Source: Streptomyces sp. LX-29
GTDB taxonomy: Bacteria; Actinomycetota; Actinomycetes; Streptomycetales; Streptomycetaceae
NCBI RefSeq assembly: GCF_029541745.1
Contig: NZ_CP089746.1
Coordinates: forward strand, 7,325,559-7,389,558
Length of the DNA: 64,000 bases
Reading direction: 5' to 3'
In this document: positions 43,525 to 51,715 of the stretch, one piece after another
How positions within the stretch are numbered: the stretch's first letter is position 1
Layout of the letters: the number at the start of each line of letters is the position of its first letter
The notes under the pieces: model-generated
Told to the model about the DNA's origin: nothing
The model's database searches: none
Seen by the model: the letters and a program-made list of their open reading frames with translations, nothing else
Made by a program: the position numbers and the translations under genes

Positions 43525-43776
43525 TCACACAGGGTCGATCTCGACCGAGGTAATCTTCGCGTCGCCGTCGCCGTGCCCGGCCGCAACCACGCGATAGTTG
43601 GTCGCCGCCGCGGCGAGCGACTGGACGAGGTTGGCCGCGTACGCGGTATCAGCGGCTGACCCGTCATTACTGACAGCCAGCACTTCGGAGTTGTCCGGTG
43701 TGGGACCTATCCAGACGCAGGCGGTGGTCTGCGACAGGATGGACAGTCGTTGAACCGGTCCGGTCGTCGTAGCCAT
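43525..43776 (-). CDS. 83-residue protein homologous to the metalloprotease N-terminus
   Basis: This small acidic protein starts MATTTGPVQRLSILSQ. It shares VQRLS, ACxWxGPxP, E-x-L, a repeated D/A pattern and VxAxHxD with the first 80 residues of the adjacent protease, so one was probably copied from the other. Its stop lies 22 bases before the protease start, suggesting cotranscription. No known domain is recognised. It may be a chaperone, inhibitor or assembly partner using the same fold. Confidence 0.75.
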   Translation of the reverse strand: MATTTGPVQRLSILSQTTACVWIGPTPDNSEVLAVSNDGSAADTAYAANLVQSLAAAATNYRVVAAGHGDGDAKITSVEIDPV

Positions 43777-43811
43777 GGCAGGGAACCCTTCGGTGGATGA
43801 CGGAATGGCTG

Positions 43812-44147
43812 TCAGAGCGGCCTGTCCAGCAGCCCCAGTTCGAGGGCGCCGTCGCTGAAGTAACGCAGGTCGCCGCGGACCCGGATTCCGCCGGAGAGGA
43901 ACTGCTCTCGTGCGTCGACCTGTCCGTCGATAACGGCACGGATGACTGCGGCGTCGCCGATTACTTCGACCAGGGTGGGCCTGCCCACGCCGGCCGCTAC
44001 GTTCTCCGAAACGTTGACCTCGTTCGACCCGCACTCCAGAACGTACGTTCCGCCGCCCTCTCCGGACAGATGGAGCACGATGTTTCCCGGCCGCAAAGAC
44101 CGGTTCTTCGCCAGCTTGTCAGCGAGGTTCTGCAGCGACTCTTTCAT
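43812..44147 (-). CDS. SCP2-like sterol-carrier-fold protein
   Basis: This 111-residue protein starts at ATG 44147 with GGAGGG upstream. PTLVEVIGDAAVIRAVIDGQ, FLSGGIRVRGDLRYFSD and LELGLL near the end match the SCP2 sterol-binding fold, which binds hydrophobic ligands or pairs with other enzymes. It is the first gene of the three-gene minus-strand unit with the module protein and metalloprotease. The role in that unit is unknown. Confidence 0.8.
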   Translation of the reverse strand: MKESLQNLADKLAKNRSLRPGNIVLHLSGEGGGTYVLECGSNEVNVSENVAAGVGRPTLVEVIGDAAVIRAVIDGQVDAREQFLSGGIRVRGDLRYFSDGALELGLLDRPL

Positions 44148-44408
44148 GGTTCCCTCCGGCCGCCTTCGGCACGTCAGGCTCTCATTCATGAACCACTCCC
44201 GATCAATGCCACAGCGCTATGCTCTGCCTTGACAGGGAGCGGAGAAGCGAGCTGGCACGGGATCAACTGCAATATTCACGCCATACGTGATTGCGACCCG
44301 ATGTGCTCATCACCGACCCAGCACGTGTCGAACGCGGTAATGAGATTGTTGATTGATTCGTGCAGCCGGCGGCGTCGTGGTGCCGCCAGCTGGTGCCGCT
44401 ACTCCATG

Positions 44409-44702
44409 CTAGGCATGACGGGGATATCGTGCAGCCTGTACGGGAACCGACCGTTCAGGCGGGTCGAGCCAGAGACGGACGAGCCGGTGCCCGACCCGGC
44501 GGTCGGGTTGCCGCCGACGACGCCCACGCCCGTGACAACCGATCCACCGAGCGTCAGAGCACAGACGAAGCCAAGGACGCACGGCGGCAACGGTCATCGT
44601 GCCGTGGAAGACATATGCACGCTTGTCGAAGCGACAGGCCATGGCGCGGAAGCTCTTGAGGGCATGGATCGATGGCTCCACCTCGTTGCGGCGCTTGTAC
44701 AT
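44409..44702 (-). pseudogene. IS-type transposase C-terminal remnant
   Basis: The frame reads YKRRNEVEPSIHALKSFRAMACRFDKRAYVFHGTM followed by VAAVRPWLR, the conserved end of an IS5-type DDE transposase including the catalytic Glu region. The N-terminal part is missing, and the frame decays into unrelated sequence. It marks the right border of the nested insert that splits the phosphotransferase gene. Confidence 0.8.
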
Positions 44703-44730
44703 CGTCTGATCGAAGCCAGCGGGTACGCCT

Positions 44731-45387
44731 AAGAACCGCTGAGGGCGATGCGCTGTTCGTCAAGGGCGTACGCAAGGACGATCGCGAAGGCCGCAAGGCG
44801 CAGGTCTGGGAGGTGACCGCGAATTCCTGGGTCGCAGGTATCGGTCTGAGCCTCCGTTGGCACGTGGAAGCGGAGGGGGGTTCCTCCTGGCCTTCGACTA
44901 CATCGACGGACGGCACGCGGAGCTTGGGCCTGACTCGGACGACTACGAGTGCGTGGCCGATCTTCTCCAGCGCATGCAGAGGCTTCCCCTGCCTGACACT
45001 TGGGTTCCCTCGCTGAGCGAGCGGTTCGCTTCCTTCCTGCCTCCGTGGAAAGCCGAGCTACTGAAGGGAGAACACCTCCTTCACACCGATATCAACCCAC
45101 ACAACGTCCTGATTACTGACGGCGGTCGCGCCCATCTAGTGGATTGGGCCATGCCTGCTGTGGGACCGGTCTGGGTCGATGCCGCCTACACCGCCGTGCG
45201 GCTGATGGAAGGCGGCACCCCTCCTGTGACGGCTCGCCGCTGGCTGGACCGCTTCCGCTCCTGGCGACAGGCCGACGCGGAAGCCGTCAGGGCCTTCGTC
45301 GAGGGCACATGTCGGCACTGGGAACACGTGGCCGGGAACAAGGCTGCGCGGCACGGCAATGCCCGCTTCCGTGCACTGGCAGAGTGA
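44731..45387 (+). pseudogene. Phosphotransferase gene, C-terminal fragment with a frameshift
   Basis: The sequence continues the kinase broken at 36264: RTAEGDALFVKGVRKDD, then after a one-base loss in a G-run near 44872-44880 the next frame reads GGFLLAFDYIDGRHAELG. The active-site block is GEHLLHTDINPHNVLI (catalytic Asp) and AHLVDWAMPAVGP (metal Asp). Both the split and the frameshift show the gene is dead. It resembles aminoglycoside/choline kinase-like enzymes of unknown substrate. Confidence 0.85.
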
Positions 45388-45467
45388 CCTACCAGCCCCA
45401 GGGGCAGCCTGGGAGAGCGCCCGTCGTAGGTGTGTCTGTGCAGTTCAGGGCACTGCTAGCGGTAAAG

Positions 45468-45515
45468 CACGCAGATCTACGAGGGGACCAACCAGGTCCA
45501 GCGCATCGTCATGGC
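45468..45515. repeat. Right 48-bp direct repeat (attR-like) with orphaned dehydrogenase end
   Basis: This is an exact copy of 34090-34137. It is followed directly by the native last codons of an acyl-CoA dehydrogenase (ARDLP and stop, 45512-45531), which have no gene upstream of them. Confidence 0.85.
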
Positions 45516-45598
45516 CCGCGACCTCCCGTAGCGTGAGCGGCGTCGCGTGGCCGGGTGCCGCGCGGCGTCCGTCCGCGACGACGAGGGAGGCCACACCG

Positions 45599-47485
45599 AT
45601 GGGCTCGTACTCCGACAGCTACCGGCACAGCCTGGCGGACCCGACGGGATTCTGGCTGGACGCGGCGAAGGCGATCGACTGGACACGGCCGCCCACCCGC
45701 GCACTGGACGACACCGACGCCCCGCTGTACCGCTGGTTCCCCGACGGGGAGTTGAACACCTCCTTCAACGCGCTGGACCGGCACGTCGCGGCGGGCCGGG
45801 CCGGGCAGACCGCGCTGATCTGGGACTCGGCCGTCACCGGCGCCAGGCGCAGCTACACCTACGAGGAGCTGCGTGACGAAGTGGCCCGCTGCGCCGGCGC
45901 GTTGCGGGGCCTGGGGGTGGAGCGCGGCGACCGGGTGGTCGTCTACATGCCGATGGTGCCCGAGGCCGCCATCGCCATGCTGGCCTGCGCCCGCCTCGGC
46001 GCGGTGCACTCCGTGGTCTTCGGCGGCTTCGCCCCCAGGGAGCTGGCCGCGCGGATCGAGGACGCGCGACCCAAGGTGATCGTGGCCGCCTCCTGCGGCA
46101 TCGAGCCGTCCCGCGTGGTGGAGTACCTGCCCATCGTGGACGCCGCGCTGGAGACGACCGCGCACCAGCCGGAGACGGTCGTGGTCCTCCAGCGCGAGGC
46201 CGCGCCGGCGACGCTGCGCCGCCCCCGCGACGTCGACTGGCACGAGCTGATGGCGGACGCCGCCCCCGCCGAGCCGGTGCCGGTCCCCGCCACCGACCCG
46301 CTCTACATCCTCTACACCTCCGGCACCACCGGAAAGCCCAAGGGCGTCGTCCGCGACACCGGCGGGCACGCGGTCGCGCTGGCCTGGTCGATGGGGGCGG
46401 TCTACGGCGTGCGCCCCGGCGACGTCTGGTGGACCGCCTCCGACGTCGGCTGGGTGGTCGGCCACTCGTACATCGTCTACGCCCCGCTGCTGATCGGCGC
46501 GACCACCGTGCTGTACGAGGGGAAGCCGGTCGGCACCCCGGACGCGGGCGCGTTCTGGCGGGTGATCGCCGAGCACCGGGTGACGGCTCTGTTCACCGCG
46601 CCGACCGCGCTACGCGCCATCAAGCGCGTCGACCCCGAGGCCCGTGAGCTCGCCGGGTACGACCTGTCGACTTTCCGGACGCTGTTCCTGGCGGGAGAGC
46701 GGCTCGACCCCGAGACGTACCACTGGGCGCGCGAGAAGCTCGGCACGCCGGTGGTCGACCACTGGTGGCAGACCGAGACCGGCTGGCCGGTCGCCGCCAA
46801 CCCGCGGGGCCTGGAGCCGCTGCCGGTCAAGCCGGGCTCGGTGAGCGTGCCCGTGCCCGGCTACGACGTGCGCGTCCTGGACCAGGCCGGCGCGCCGCTG
46901 CCCGCCGGGGAGGAGGGCGCCATCGCGATCCGACTGCCGCTGCCGCCGGGCACGCTGCCCACCCTGTGGGGCGACGACGCCCGCTATGTCGAGGGCTATC
47001 TCTCCCGCTACGAGGGCTACTACCTCACCGGCGACTCCGGCTACCTCGACGAGGACGGCTACCTCTTCGTCATGGGCCGCACCGACGACGTGATCAACGT
47101 GGCCGGCCACCGACTGTCCACCGGATCGATGGAGGGGGTGCTGGCCGCCCACCCCGCGGTGGCCGAGTGCGCCGTGATCGGTGTGCGGGACGAACTCAAG
47201 GGGCAACTTCCGCGCGGGCTCGTGGTGCTGAAGGCCGGTGTCGACGTCGACGAGGCGGTGCTGCGCGAGGAGCTGATCGCCGCGGTGCGCCGGGAGATCG
47301 GCCCCGTGGCCGCCTTCCGGCAGGTGTCGGTGGTCGACGCGCTCCCCAAGACGCGGTCCGGGAAGATCCTGCGGAAGACGATGCGGGGCATCGCCGAGGG
47401 GCGTGACGAGCCGGTTCCCTCGACCATCGAGGACCCCTCCGTCCTGGACGCGCTCCGCCCGGTGCTGCGCGACGAGGGACTGTAA
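45599..47485 (+). CDS. Acyl-CoA synthetase, propionyl-CoA-synthetase-like
   Basis: This 628-residue AMP-forming ligase activates a short-chain carboxylate with ATP and CoA. Motifs: YTSGTTGKPKGVVRD, WWQTETGWP, YLTGDSGYLDEDGY, and the acetylatable Lys in KTRSGKILRK. It resembles PrpE/acetyl-CoA-synthetase-type enzymes, including the ASDVGWVVGHSYIVYAPL stretch. ATG 45599 follows GAGGGAGG. The orphan end of an acyl-CoA dehydrogenase lies 67 bp upstream, so before the island arrived this was probably the second gene of the TetR-controlled acyl-CoA operon. Confidence 0.93.
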   Translation: MGSYSDSYRHSLADPTGFWLDAAKAIDWTRPPTRALDDTDAPLYRWFPDGELNTSFNALDRHVAAGRAGQTALIWDSAVTGARRSYTYEELRDEVARCAGALRGLGVERGDRVVVYMPMVPEAAIAMLACARLGAVHSVVFGGFAPRELAARIEDARPKVIVAASCGIEPSRVVEYLPIVDAALETTAHQPETVVVLQREAAPATLRRPRDVDWHELMADAAPAEPVPVPATDPLYILYTSGTTGKPKGVVRDTGGHAVALAWSMGAVYGVRPGDVWWTASDVGWVVGHSYIVYAPLLIGATTVLYEGKPVGTPDAGAFWRVIAEHRVTALFTAPTALRAIKRVDPEARELAGYDLSTFRTLFLAGERLDPETYHWAREKLGTPVVDHWWQTETGWPVAANPRGLEPLPVKPGSVSVPVPGYDVRVLDQAGAPLPAGEEGAIAIRLPLPPGTLPTLWGDDARYVEGYLSRYEGYYLTGDSGYLDEDGYLFVMGRTDDVINVAGHRLSTGSMEGVLAAHPAVAECAVIGVRDELKGQLPRGLVVLKAGVDVDEAVLREELIAAVRREIGPVAAFRQVSVVDALPKTRSGKILRKTMRGIAEGRDEPVPSTIEDPSVLDALRPVLRDEGL

Positions 47486-47643
47486 GGGCCCGTCGCCGTT
47501 CCCCGAGGGGACGCCCCCCGAGCGCTCGGAACCCGGAGGGCGCCGCCCGTGGGCCGGGCCCGGCCCCGAGCCCCGGGCCCGGCCGGCCGTACGACCACGG
47601 GCCGACCACGGGCCGCCCGCGGGCCGCCCGCGGGCCGCCCGCG

Positions 47644-47680
47644 GCGTCGGACGGGCGGGGGCGTCCCGCCCGTCCGACGC
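47644..47680. terminator. 16-bp-stem terminator between convergent genes
   Basis: GCGTCGGACGGGCGGG and CCCGCCCGTCCGACGC are perfect arms around GGCGT, between the synthetase and the small secreted protein. Three CGGGCCGCC repeats precede it. Confidence 0.85.
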
Positions 47681-47698
47681 GCACGGTGTGGAGGTCCG

Positions 47699-48190
47699 TC
47701 AGTCGAAGACGAACGGGCCGGGGGACTGCGCCGACGTGGCGGTGCAGTTGACGGTGATGAGGCCGAAGACGACCAGCTTCAGGGACTTGGCCTCCAGGCG
47801 GTCACCGGGGGCGACCGTGCCGTTCAGCGGGCCCGTGCTCACGTCGTCGCCGGTCTTGATGGCCGGGTTGGCGTTGCCGGTGAAGGTGGTGGTGCCGGAG
47901 CCGTTCTTGGTCAGGGTGAGCGTCGACTTCACCGCGCCCGCCGGGATGTCGAGCGGCGCCTTGACCGCCGACGAGCTGAGGTTGATGGTCGCCGAGGTGC
48001 CGTTCTGGGTGGCGGTCAGCGTCGCCGCCCCCGCGCCGTAGCTGCCGCACTCCGCGGTCAGCGTGGCGGTGGTGGGGTCGACGGCCGCCGCCGTGGGGGC
48101 CAGCGCCAGGGCGCCGACCGCCAGGGCCGCGGCGCAGGATGTCGTGCCGATCACGAGCGTGCGGGGTCTACCGGGCTTGCTTCGTGTCAT
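47699..48190 (-). CDS. Small secreted beta-rich protein
   Basis: This 163-residue protein starts at ATG 48190 with GGAGGAAG upstream. A Sec signal peptide ends about residue 37 (AAALAVGALALAPTAAA). The mature part has two Cys (one near the start in AECGSYGAG, one near the end in VNCTATSA), probably a disulfide, and alternating Thr/Ser/Gly-rich strands like an immunoglobulin-type fold. The function is unknown; similar secreted proteins are common in streptomycetes. Confidence 0.8.
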   Translation of the reverse strand: MTRSKPGRPRTLVIGTTSCAAALAVGALALAPTAAAVDPTTATLTAECGSYGAGAATLTATQNGTSATINLSSSAVKAPLDIPAGAVKSTLTLTKNGSGTTTFTGNANPAIKTGDDVSTGPLNGTVAPGDRLEAKSLKLVVFGLITVNCTATSAQSPGPFVFD

Positions 48191-48379
48191 GGAGCTTCCT
48201 CCGATGTGGGGGAGTGCCGCGGGTGCGTTCGCCGACCCGCTCCATTCGCCATGGCCATGGCAAGCCCTGTCATTGATGCGTAGGCCATCGAAGAAGGCAA
48301 GAGTGATTCCCGGTGATTTTTCCGGCGCCCCCGGGCGGCGAGGCGGAATCACCCGGGGGCGGCCGTACGGAGCGCCCCG

Positions 48380-50344
48380 TCAGCGCGCCGGCGGCAGGTT
48401 GTAGGTGAGGCGGAAGGTGTTGCCGGGGTCGTAGGCGGCCTTCACCTCCGTCAGCCGCCGGAGGCCGGCCGCCCCGTACAGCGCTTCCAGTCGCTCGCCG
48501 GTGCTGCGCTCACCGTCCCCGTAGACGAAGTTGACGGCGCGTCCGACGACCCCAGGGGCCAGTGCGTCCAGCAGGGCCCGATGGGCCTCCCGGATCCGCT
48601 CCCGGTCGTCCGCGCCCACCATCGACAACACGCTGACCAGGAAGCGGGCGTCGCGGTGCGCGACCGCGTTCGCCACCACCGGCCGGCGGCCCAGCGCCCC
48701 GCCGAGGTGGCGGATCTGCACCACCGACCAGACCGGCGAGCCGGGCCCGGTCAGCTCCACGACCGTCCGGGCCGCCGAGGCGTCCAGGCCGCTGACCATC
48801 GCGGCGTCGCCCTGGTACGGGTGCGGCTGCTCCGGGTCGTCGTAGATGGACCCCGACTCCGCGTACGGCATCTCGCGGAGCGAGTCGACCAGCCGCGGGC
48901 CGACCGCCCGCAGCGGCGCCACCAGCCGTTCGCCCTCGGCCGGGTCGCCGGTGTAGGCGATCCGGATGTGCGCCACATAGCGGCCGCGGAGGTGCTCGGG
49001 GACCTGCGGCAGGTCGGGGAAGGGGACCATCCCGATCGACGAGGTCAGCTCCTCGGGCACGGTCTCGGTCCAGCTCAGATAGGTCCGCAGGGCCTCCTCG
49101 GCCAGCTCGGCGTCGAACATCAGCCCGCCGCCGTAGAGCCGGGCCACCGGGAACAGGTCGACCTCCATCGCGGTCACCACCCCGAAGTTGCCCACCCCGC
49201 CGCGCAGTGCCCAGAACAGGTCCGGGTCGCTGTCCGCCGTGACATGGCGCAGCCGTCCGTCCGCGGTCACCACGTCGAGGGAGCGCACATGGTCGGCGGC
49301 GTAGCCGTACTCCCGGGACAGCAGGCCGAGCCCCCCGCCGAGGACGTAGCCGACCGCGCCCACGTGCGGCGCCGAGCCGTTGAGCGGGGCCAGGCCGTGC
49401 CGCGCCGCCTCCGGCACCACCCGCGCCCAGCGCGCTCCCGCCTCGAACCACGCCGTGCGCGCCTCCGGGTCCACCCGCACGCCGGTCATCCGTCGGGTGC
49501 TGATCAGCACCCCGCCCTCGGCTGCGGCGGGCAGCCCGTGCCCGGTGGCCTGGACCCCCACCGGAAGCCCGTAGGCGCGGGCGAACTCCACCGCGGCGCG
49601 CACGTCCTCCGCCGTCCGCGCCCCGACGACCACCGCCGGGCGGTGTCGGAAGGCGGTCTGAAAGCCCGCCACCTCGGCGTCGTAGCCGTCCTCGCCGGGC
49701 CGCAGCACCGGCCCCGAGACCCGCGCGGCCAGCGCCGCCGCGGCACGGGCCGGGTCCGGTGCCCAGTCGGGACGGCGGCCCAAGAAGGCCGCCAACCGGC
49801 CGTAGGCGTCGGCGCCCTCGAGGGCCGGCAGCGCGGCGTCGAACGGGACCGGGCCGCCGCGCCGCTCGGCCGGCAGCGCGAGGCGGGCGAACGCGAGCGC
49901 GAACTCGGCCAGCTCCGCGTCGAGCGGCTGGGTGTCGCCGAGCGCCCGCGCCAGGTCCCAGGCGTGCGCGACCGCCTCCATGACGTATCCGGCCAGGGCG
50001 ATCCGGCCCGGCGCCTCGCCCCAGGGCACCGAGACGGCCGCCGTCAGCCGGGCGTCGTCCGCCCAGGCGGCCACGAGCCGGGCCCGCGCCTCGGCGTACG
50101 CCTTGGGCCAGCCGTCGTCCGACACGCCCGGGGCCTCGGCCGGCACCTCCAGCGCCGCGCCGCCCTCCCCGACGTGCGAGATCCGGTGTGTCCCGCCCAC
50201 CACATGGCTCAGCAGGGCCCGCACGTCGTACTCCGCGCACGGCGTCGGCTCCGTGAGCAGCTCGGGACGAACCGCGTCGATGAGGGCGGCGAGCTGGTCG
50301 GCGGCGCGCTCGAAGTGGGGGCGCGGGTCGGTCATCGCGTGCAT
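48380..50344 (-). CDS. TIGR03086/MDMPI-like domain fused to BBE-type FAD oxidase
   Basis: In this 654-residue fusion, the first 200 residues are a DinB/mycothiol-dependent maleylpyruvate isomerase-like helical domain (FERAADQLAALIDAVRPELLTEPTPCAEYDVRALLSHVVGG). Residues 215-650 are an FAD_binding_4 oxidase of the berberine-bridge type (AVVVGARTAEDVRAAVEFAR, GHGLPAAAEGG, GYVLGGGLGLLSREYGYAADHVRSLDVVTADG) ending in a BBE domain (AAYDPGNTFRLTYNLPP). The GVQATGHG segment carries the His where covalent flavin attachment occurs in some relatives. ATG 50344 has GGAG ten bases upstream. It is divergent from a WYL regulator. Confidence 0.87.
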   Translation of the reverse strand: MHAMTDPRPHFERAADQLAALIDAVRPELLTEPTPCAEYDVRALLSHVVGGTHRISHVGEGGAALEVPAEAPGVSDDGWPKAYAEARARLVAAWADDARLTAAVSVPWGEAPGRIALAGYVMEAVAHAWDLARALGDTQPLDAELAEFALAFARLALPAERRGGPVPFDAALPALEGADAYGRLAAFLGRRPDWAPDPARAAAALAARVSGPVLRPGEDGYDAEVAGFQTAFRHRPAVVVGARTAEDVRAAVEFARAYGLPVGVQATGHGLPAAAEGGVLISTRRMTGVRVDPEARTAWFEAGARWARVVPEAARHGLAPLNGSAPHVGAVGYVLGGGLGLLSREYGYAADHVRSLDVVTADGRLRHVTADSDPDLFWALRGGVGNFGVVTAMEVDLFPVARLYGGGLMFDAELAEEALRTYLSWTETVPEELTSSIGMVPFPDLPQVPEHLRGRYVAHIRIAYTGDPAEGERLVAPLRAVGPRLVDSLREMPYAESGSIYDDPEQPHPYQGDAAMVSGLDASAARTVVELTGPGSPVWSVVQIRHLGGALGRRPVVANAVAHRDARFLVSVLSMVGADDRERIREAHRALLDALAPGVVGRAVNFVYGDGERSTGERLEALYGAAGLRRLTEVKAAYDPGNTFRLTYNLPPAR

Positions 50345-50405
50345 GCGGGTAACTCTCCGTTCGTCGCGACGCCCGGTCCGGGCGTCGCGATGACCTTCCC
50401 GCCAT

Positions 50406-50428
50406 AACCTGACACCCGCCGTCATGTT
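50406..50428. promoter_or_regulatory. Dyad between FAD oxidase and WYL regulator
   Basis: AACCTGAC (50406-50413) and GTCATGTT (50421-50428) are inverted with one mismatch and 7 bases between, in the 152-bp divergent promoter region. It is a probable site for the WYL/YafY regulator. Confidence 0.5.
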
Positions 50429-50496
50429 TTCCGCCGGCCTTCCGCGGCGCCGGCCGGGCGGCGGCCACCGGTCGCGCCGTCCGGCAGCATGGGCGG

Positions 50497-51624
50497 GTGA
50501 AATCCGATCGTCTGCTCTCGGTCCTGCTGCTGCTCCAGACCCGCGGCCGGGTGCCCGCCGCCGAGCTCGCCGCCCGGCTGGAGGTCTCGGTCCGCACCAT
50601 CTACCGCGACGTGGAGTCGCTCTCGGCCGCCGGCGTGCCGGTCTACGCCGAGCGCGGCCGCCACGGCGGCATCGCGCTGCTGCCCGGCTTTCGCACCGAT
50701 GTCACCGGGCTGACCAGCGATGAGGCGCGGGCGCTGTTCGTGCTGGCCGCGCAGGGGACGCACAGCGCGCTCGGCCTCGAAGGGGCGTTCGGCTCCGCGC
50801 TGCGCAAGGTGATGGCCGCGCTCCCCGCCCCGCACCGCCCCACCGCCGAACTCACCAGCCGCCGCATCCTCGTCGACCCCGACCGCTGGCTGTCCGGACC
50901 AGCGGGGCGCCCCGACCTCGACACCCTGCACGACGCCGTCTTCGCCGACCGCCGGCTGCGCATCCGCTACCGGCACGGCGGCGAGAACCGGCCGCGCACC
51001 TACACCGTCGACCCGTACGGGCTGGTGGCCAAGGCCGGCGTCTGGTACCTGATCGCGGACCGACAGGGCACGCCGCAGCTGTTCCGCGCGGACCGGGTGG
51101 CCGAGGCGAGCCTCACCGACGCGCCGGTGCGCCGCCGCGACGGGGTGGAGCTGGCCGACGTCTGGGAGGAGCTGCGGCGCCGGGTGGAGCGGCTCCCGGA
51201 GGGGCTGTGGGTACGCACCAGGGTGCGCCGCTCCCGGCTGGACATGTTCATCCGCATCATCGGCGCGGCCCGGCTCGCCGGGTTGCCGCCGACCGTCCCG
51301 GCCCCGGACCACGCCGAGGACACGCCCGAGACCGGGGGCGCCGAGGGGATGGAGGGGACGGAAGGCGCGGCGGGCGAGGGCGAGGCGGACGGGCGCGGGG
51401 CGGACGAGGACGCGGCGGAGGACGGCGACGAGTGGGTGCCGGTGGCGGTCTCCTGTCCCGTCCCCGTCGCCGCACGCCAACTGCTCCAGTTCGGGGCGGA
51501 CGTCGAGGTGCTCGGCCCGCCCGAGGCCCGCGCGGCGGTCGCGGAGGCCGCCGCCCGGTTGGCGGCGATGTACGCCGACGACATCCGGGCGGCCGGGGCG
51601 ACCGGTGGACCGGACGGCGGCTGA
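50497..51624 (+). CDS. YafY-type WYL-domain transcriptional regulator
   Basis: This 375-residue protein has an N-terminal HTH_11 winged helix (LQTRGRVPAAELAARLEVSVRTIYRDVESLSAAGVPV), then a WYL domain (about residues 145-225; VDPYGLVAKAGVWYLIADRQG) and a C-terminal extension interrupted by an acidic, repetitive stretch of about 45 residues (GAEGMEGTEGAAGEGEADGR). GTG 50497 is the natural start. It probably senses a small ligand and controls the divergent FAD oxidase. Confidence 0.9.
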   Translation: MKSDRLLSVLLLLQTRGRVPAAELAARLEVSVRTIYRDVESLSAAGVPVYAERGRHGGIALLPGFRTDVTGLTSDEARALFVLAAQGTHSALGLEGAFGSALRKVMAALPAPHRPTAELTSRRILVDPDRWLSGPAGRPDLDTLHDAVFADRRLRIRYRHGGENRPRTYTVDPYGLVAKAGVWYLIADRQGTPQLFRADRVAEASLTDAPVRRRDGVELADVWEELRRRVERLPEGLWVRTRVRRSRLDMFIRIIGAARLAGLPPTVPAPDHAEDTPETGGAEGMEGTEGAAGEGEADGRGADEDAAEDGDEWVPVAVSCPVPVAARQLLQFGADVEVLGPPEARAAVAEAAARLAAMYADDIRAAGATGGPDGG

Positions 51625-51715
51625 CGGCTGACGCGCGGGGGCCTACGGCGGGTGTCGGGTGTCGGGTGCCGGGTGCCGGGTGCTGGGGCGCCAGGTGTCA
51701 GCGTGCGCCGGACGG

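Larger units (their letters stand above)
34138..45515. mobile_element. Genomic island inserted at the 3' end of the acyl-CoA dehydrogenase gene
   Basis: The element is bounded by the perfect 48-bp repeats, so its length is about 11.4 kb. It contains DUF397/Scr1-type regulators, hypothetical genes, transposases and remnants, ferritin-like genes and a metalloprotease, with visibly lower G+C around 37560-39700. No integrase, excisionase or replication gene is recognisable, so it is probably a decayed integrative element. Removing it and one repeat would place the acyl-CoA synthetase 62 bp after the dehydrogenase. Confidence 0.8.

Noticed and set aside
34138..45515. Integrase or conjugation genes expected in the island
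   Set aside because: Looked for tyrosine/serine recombinase and transfer motifs on both strands; only IS5-type transposase sequence was found.
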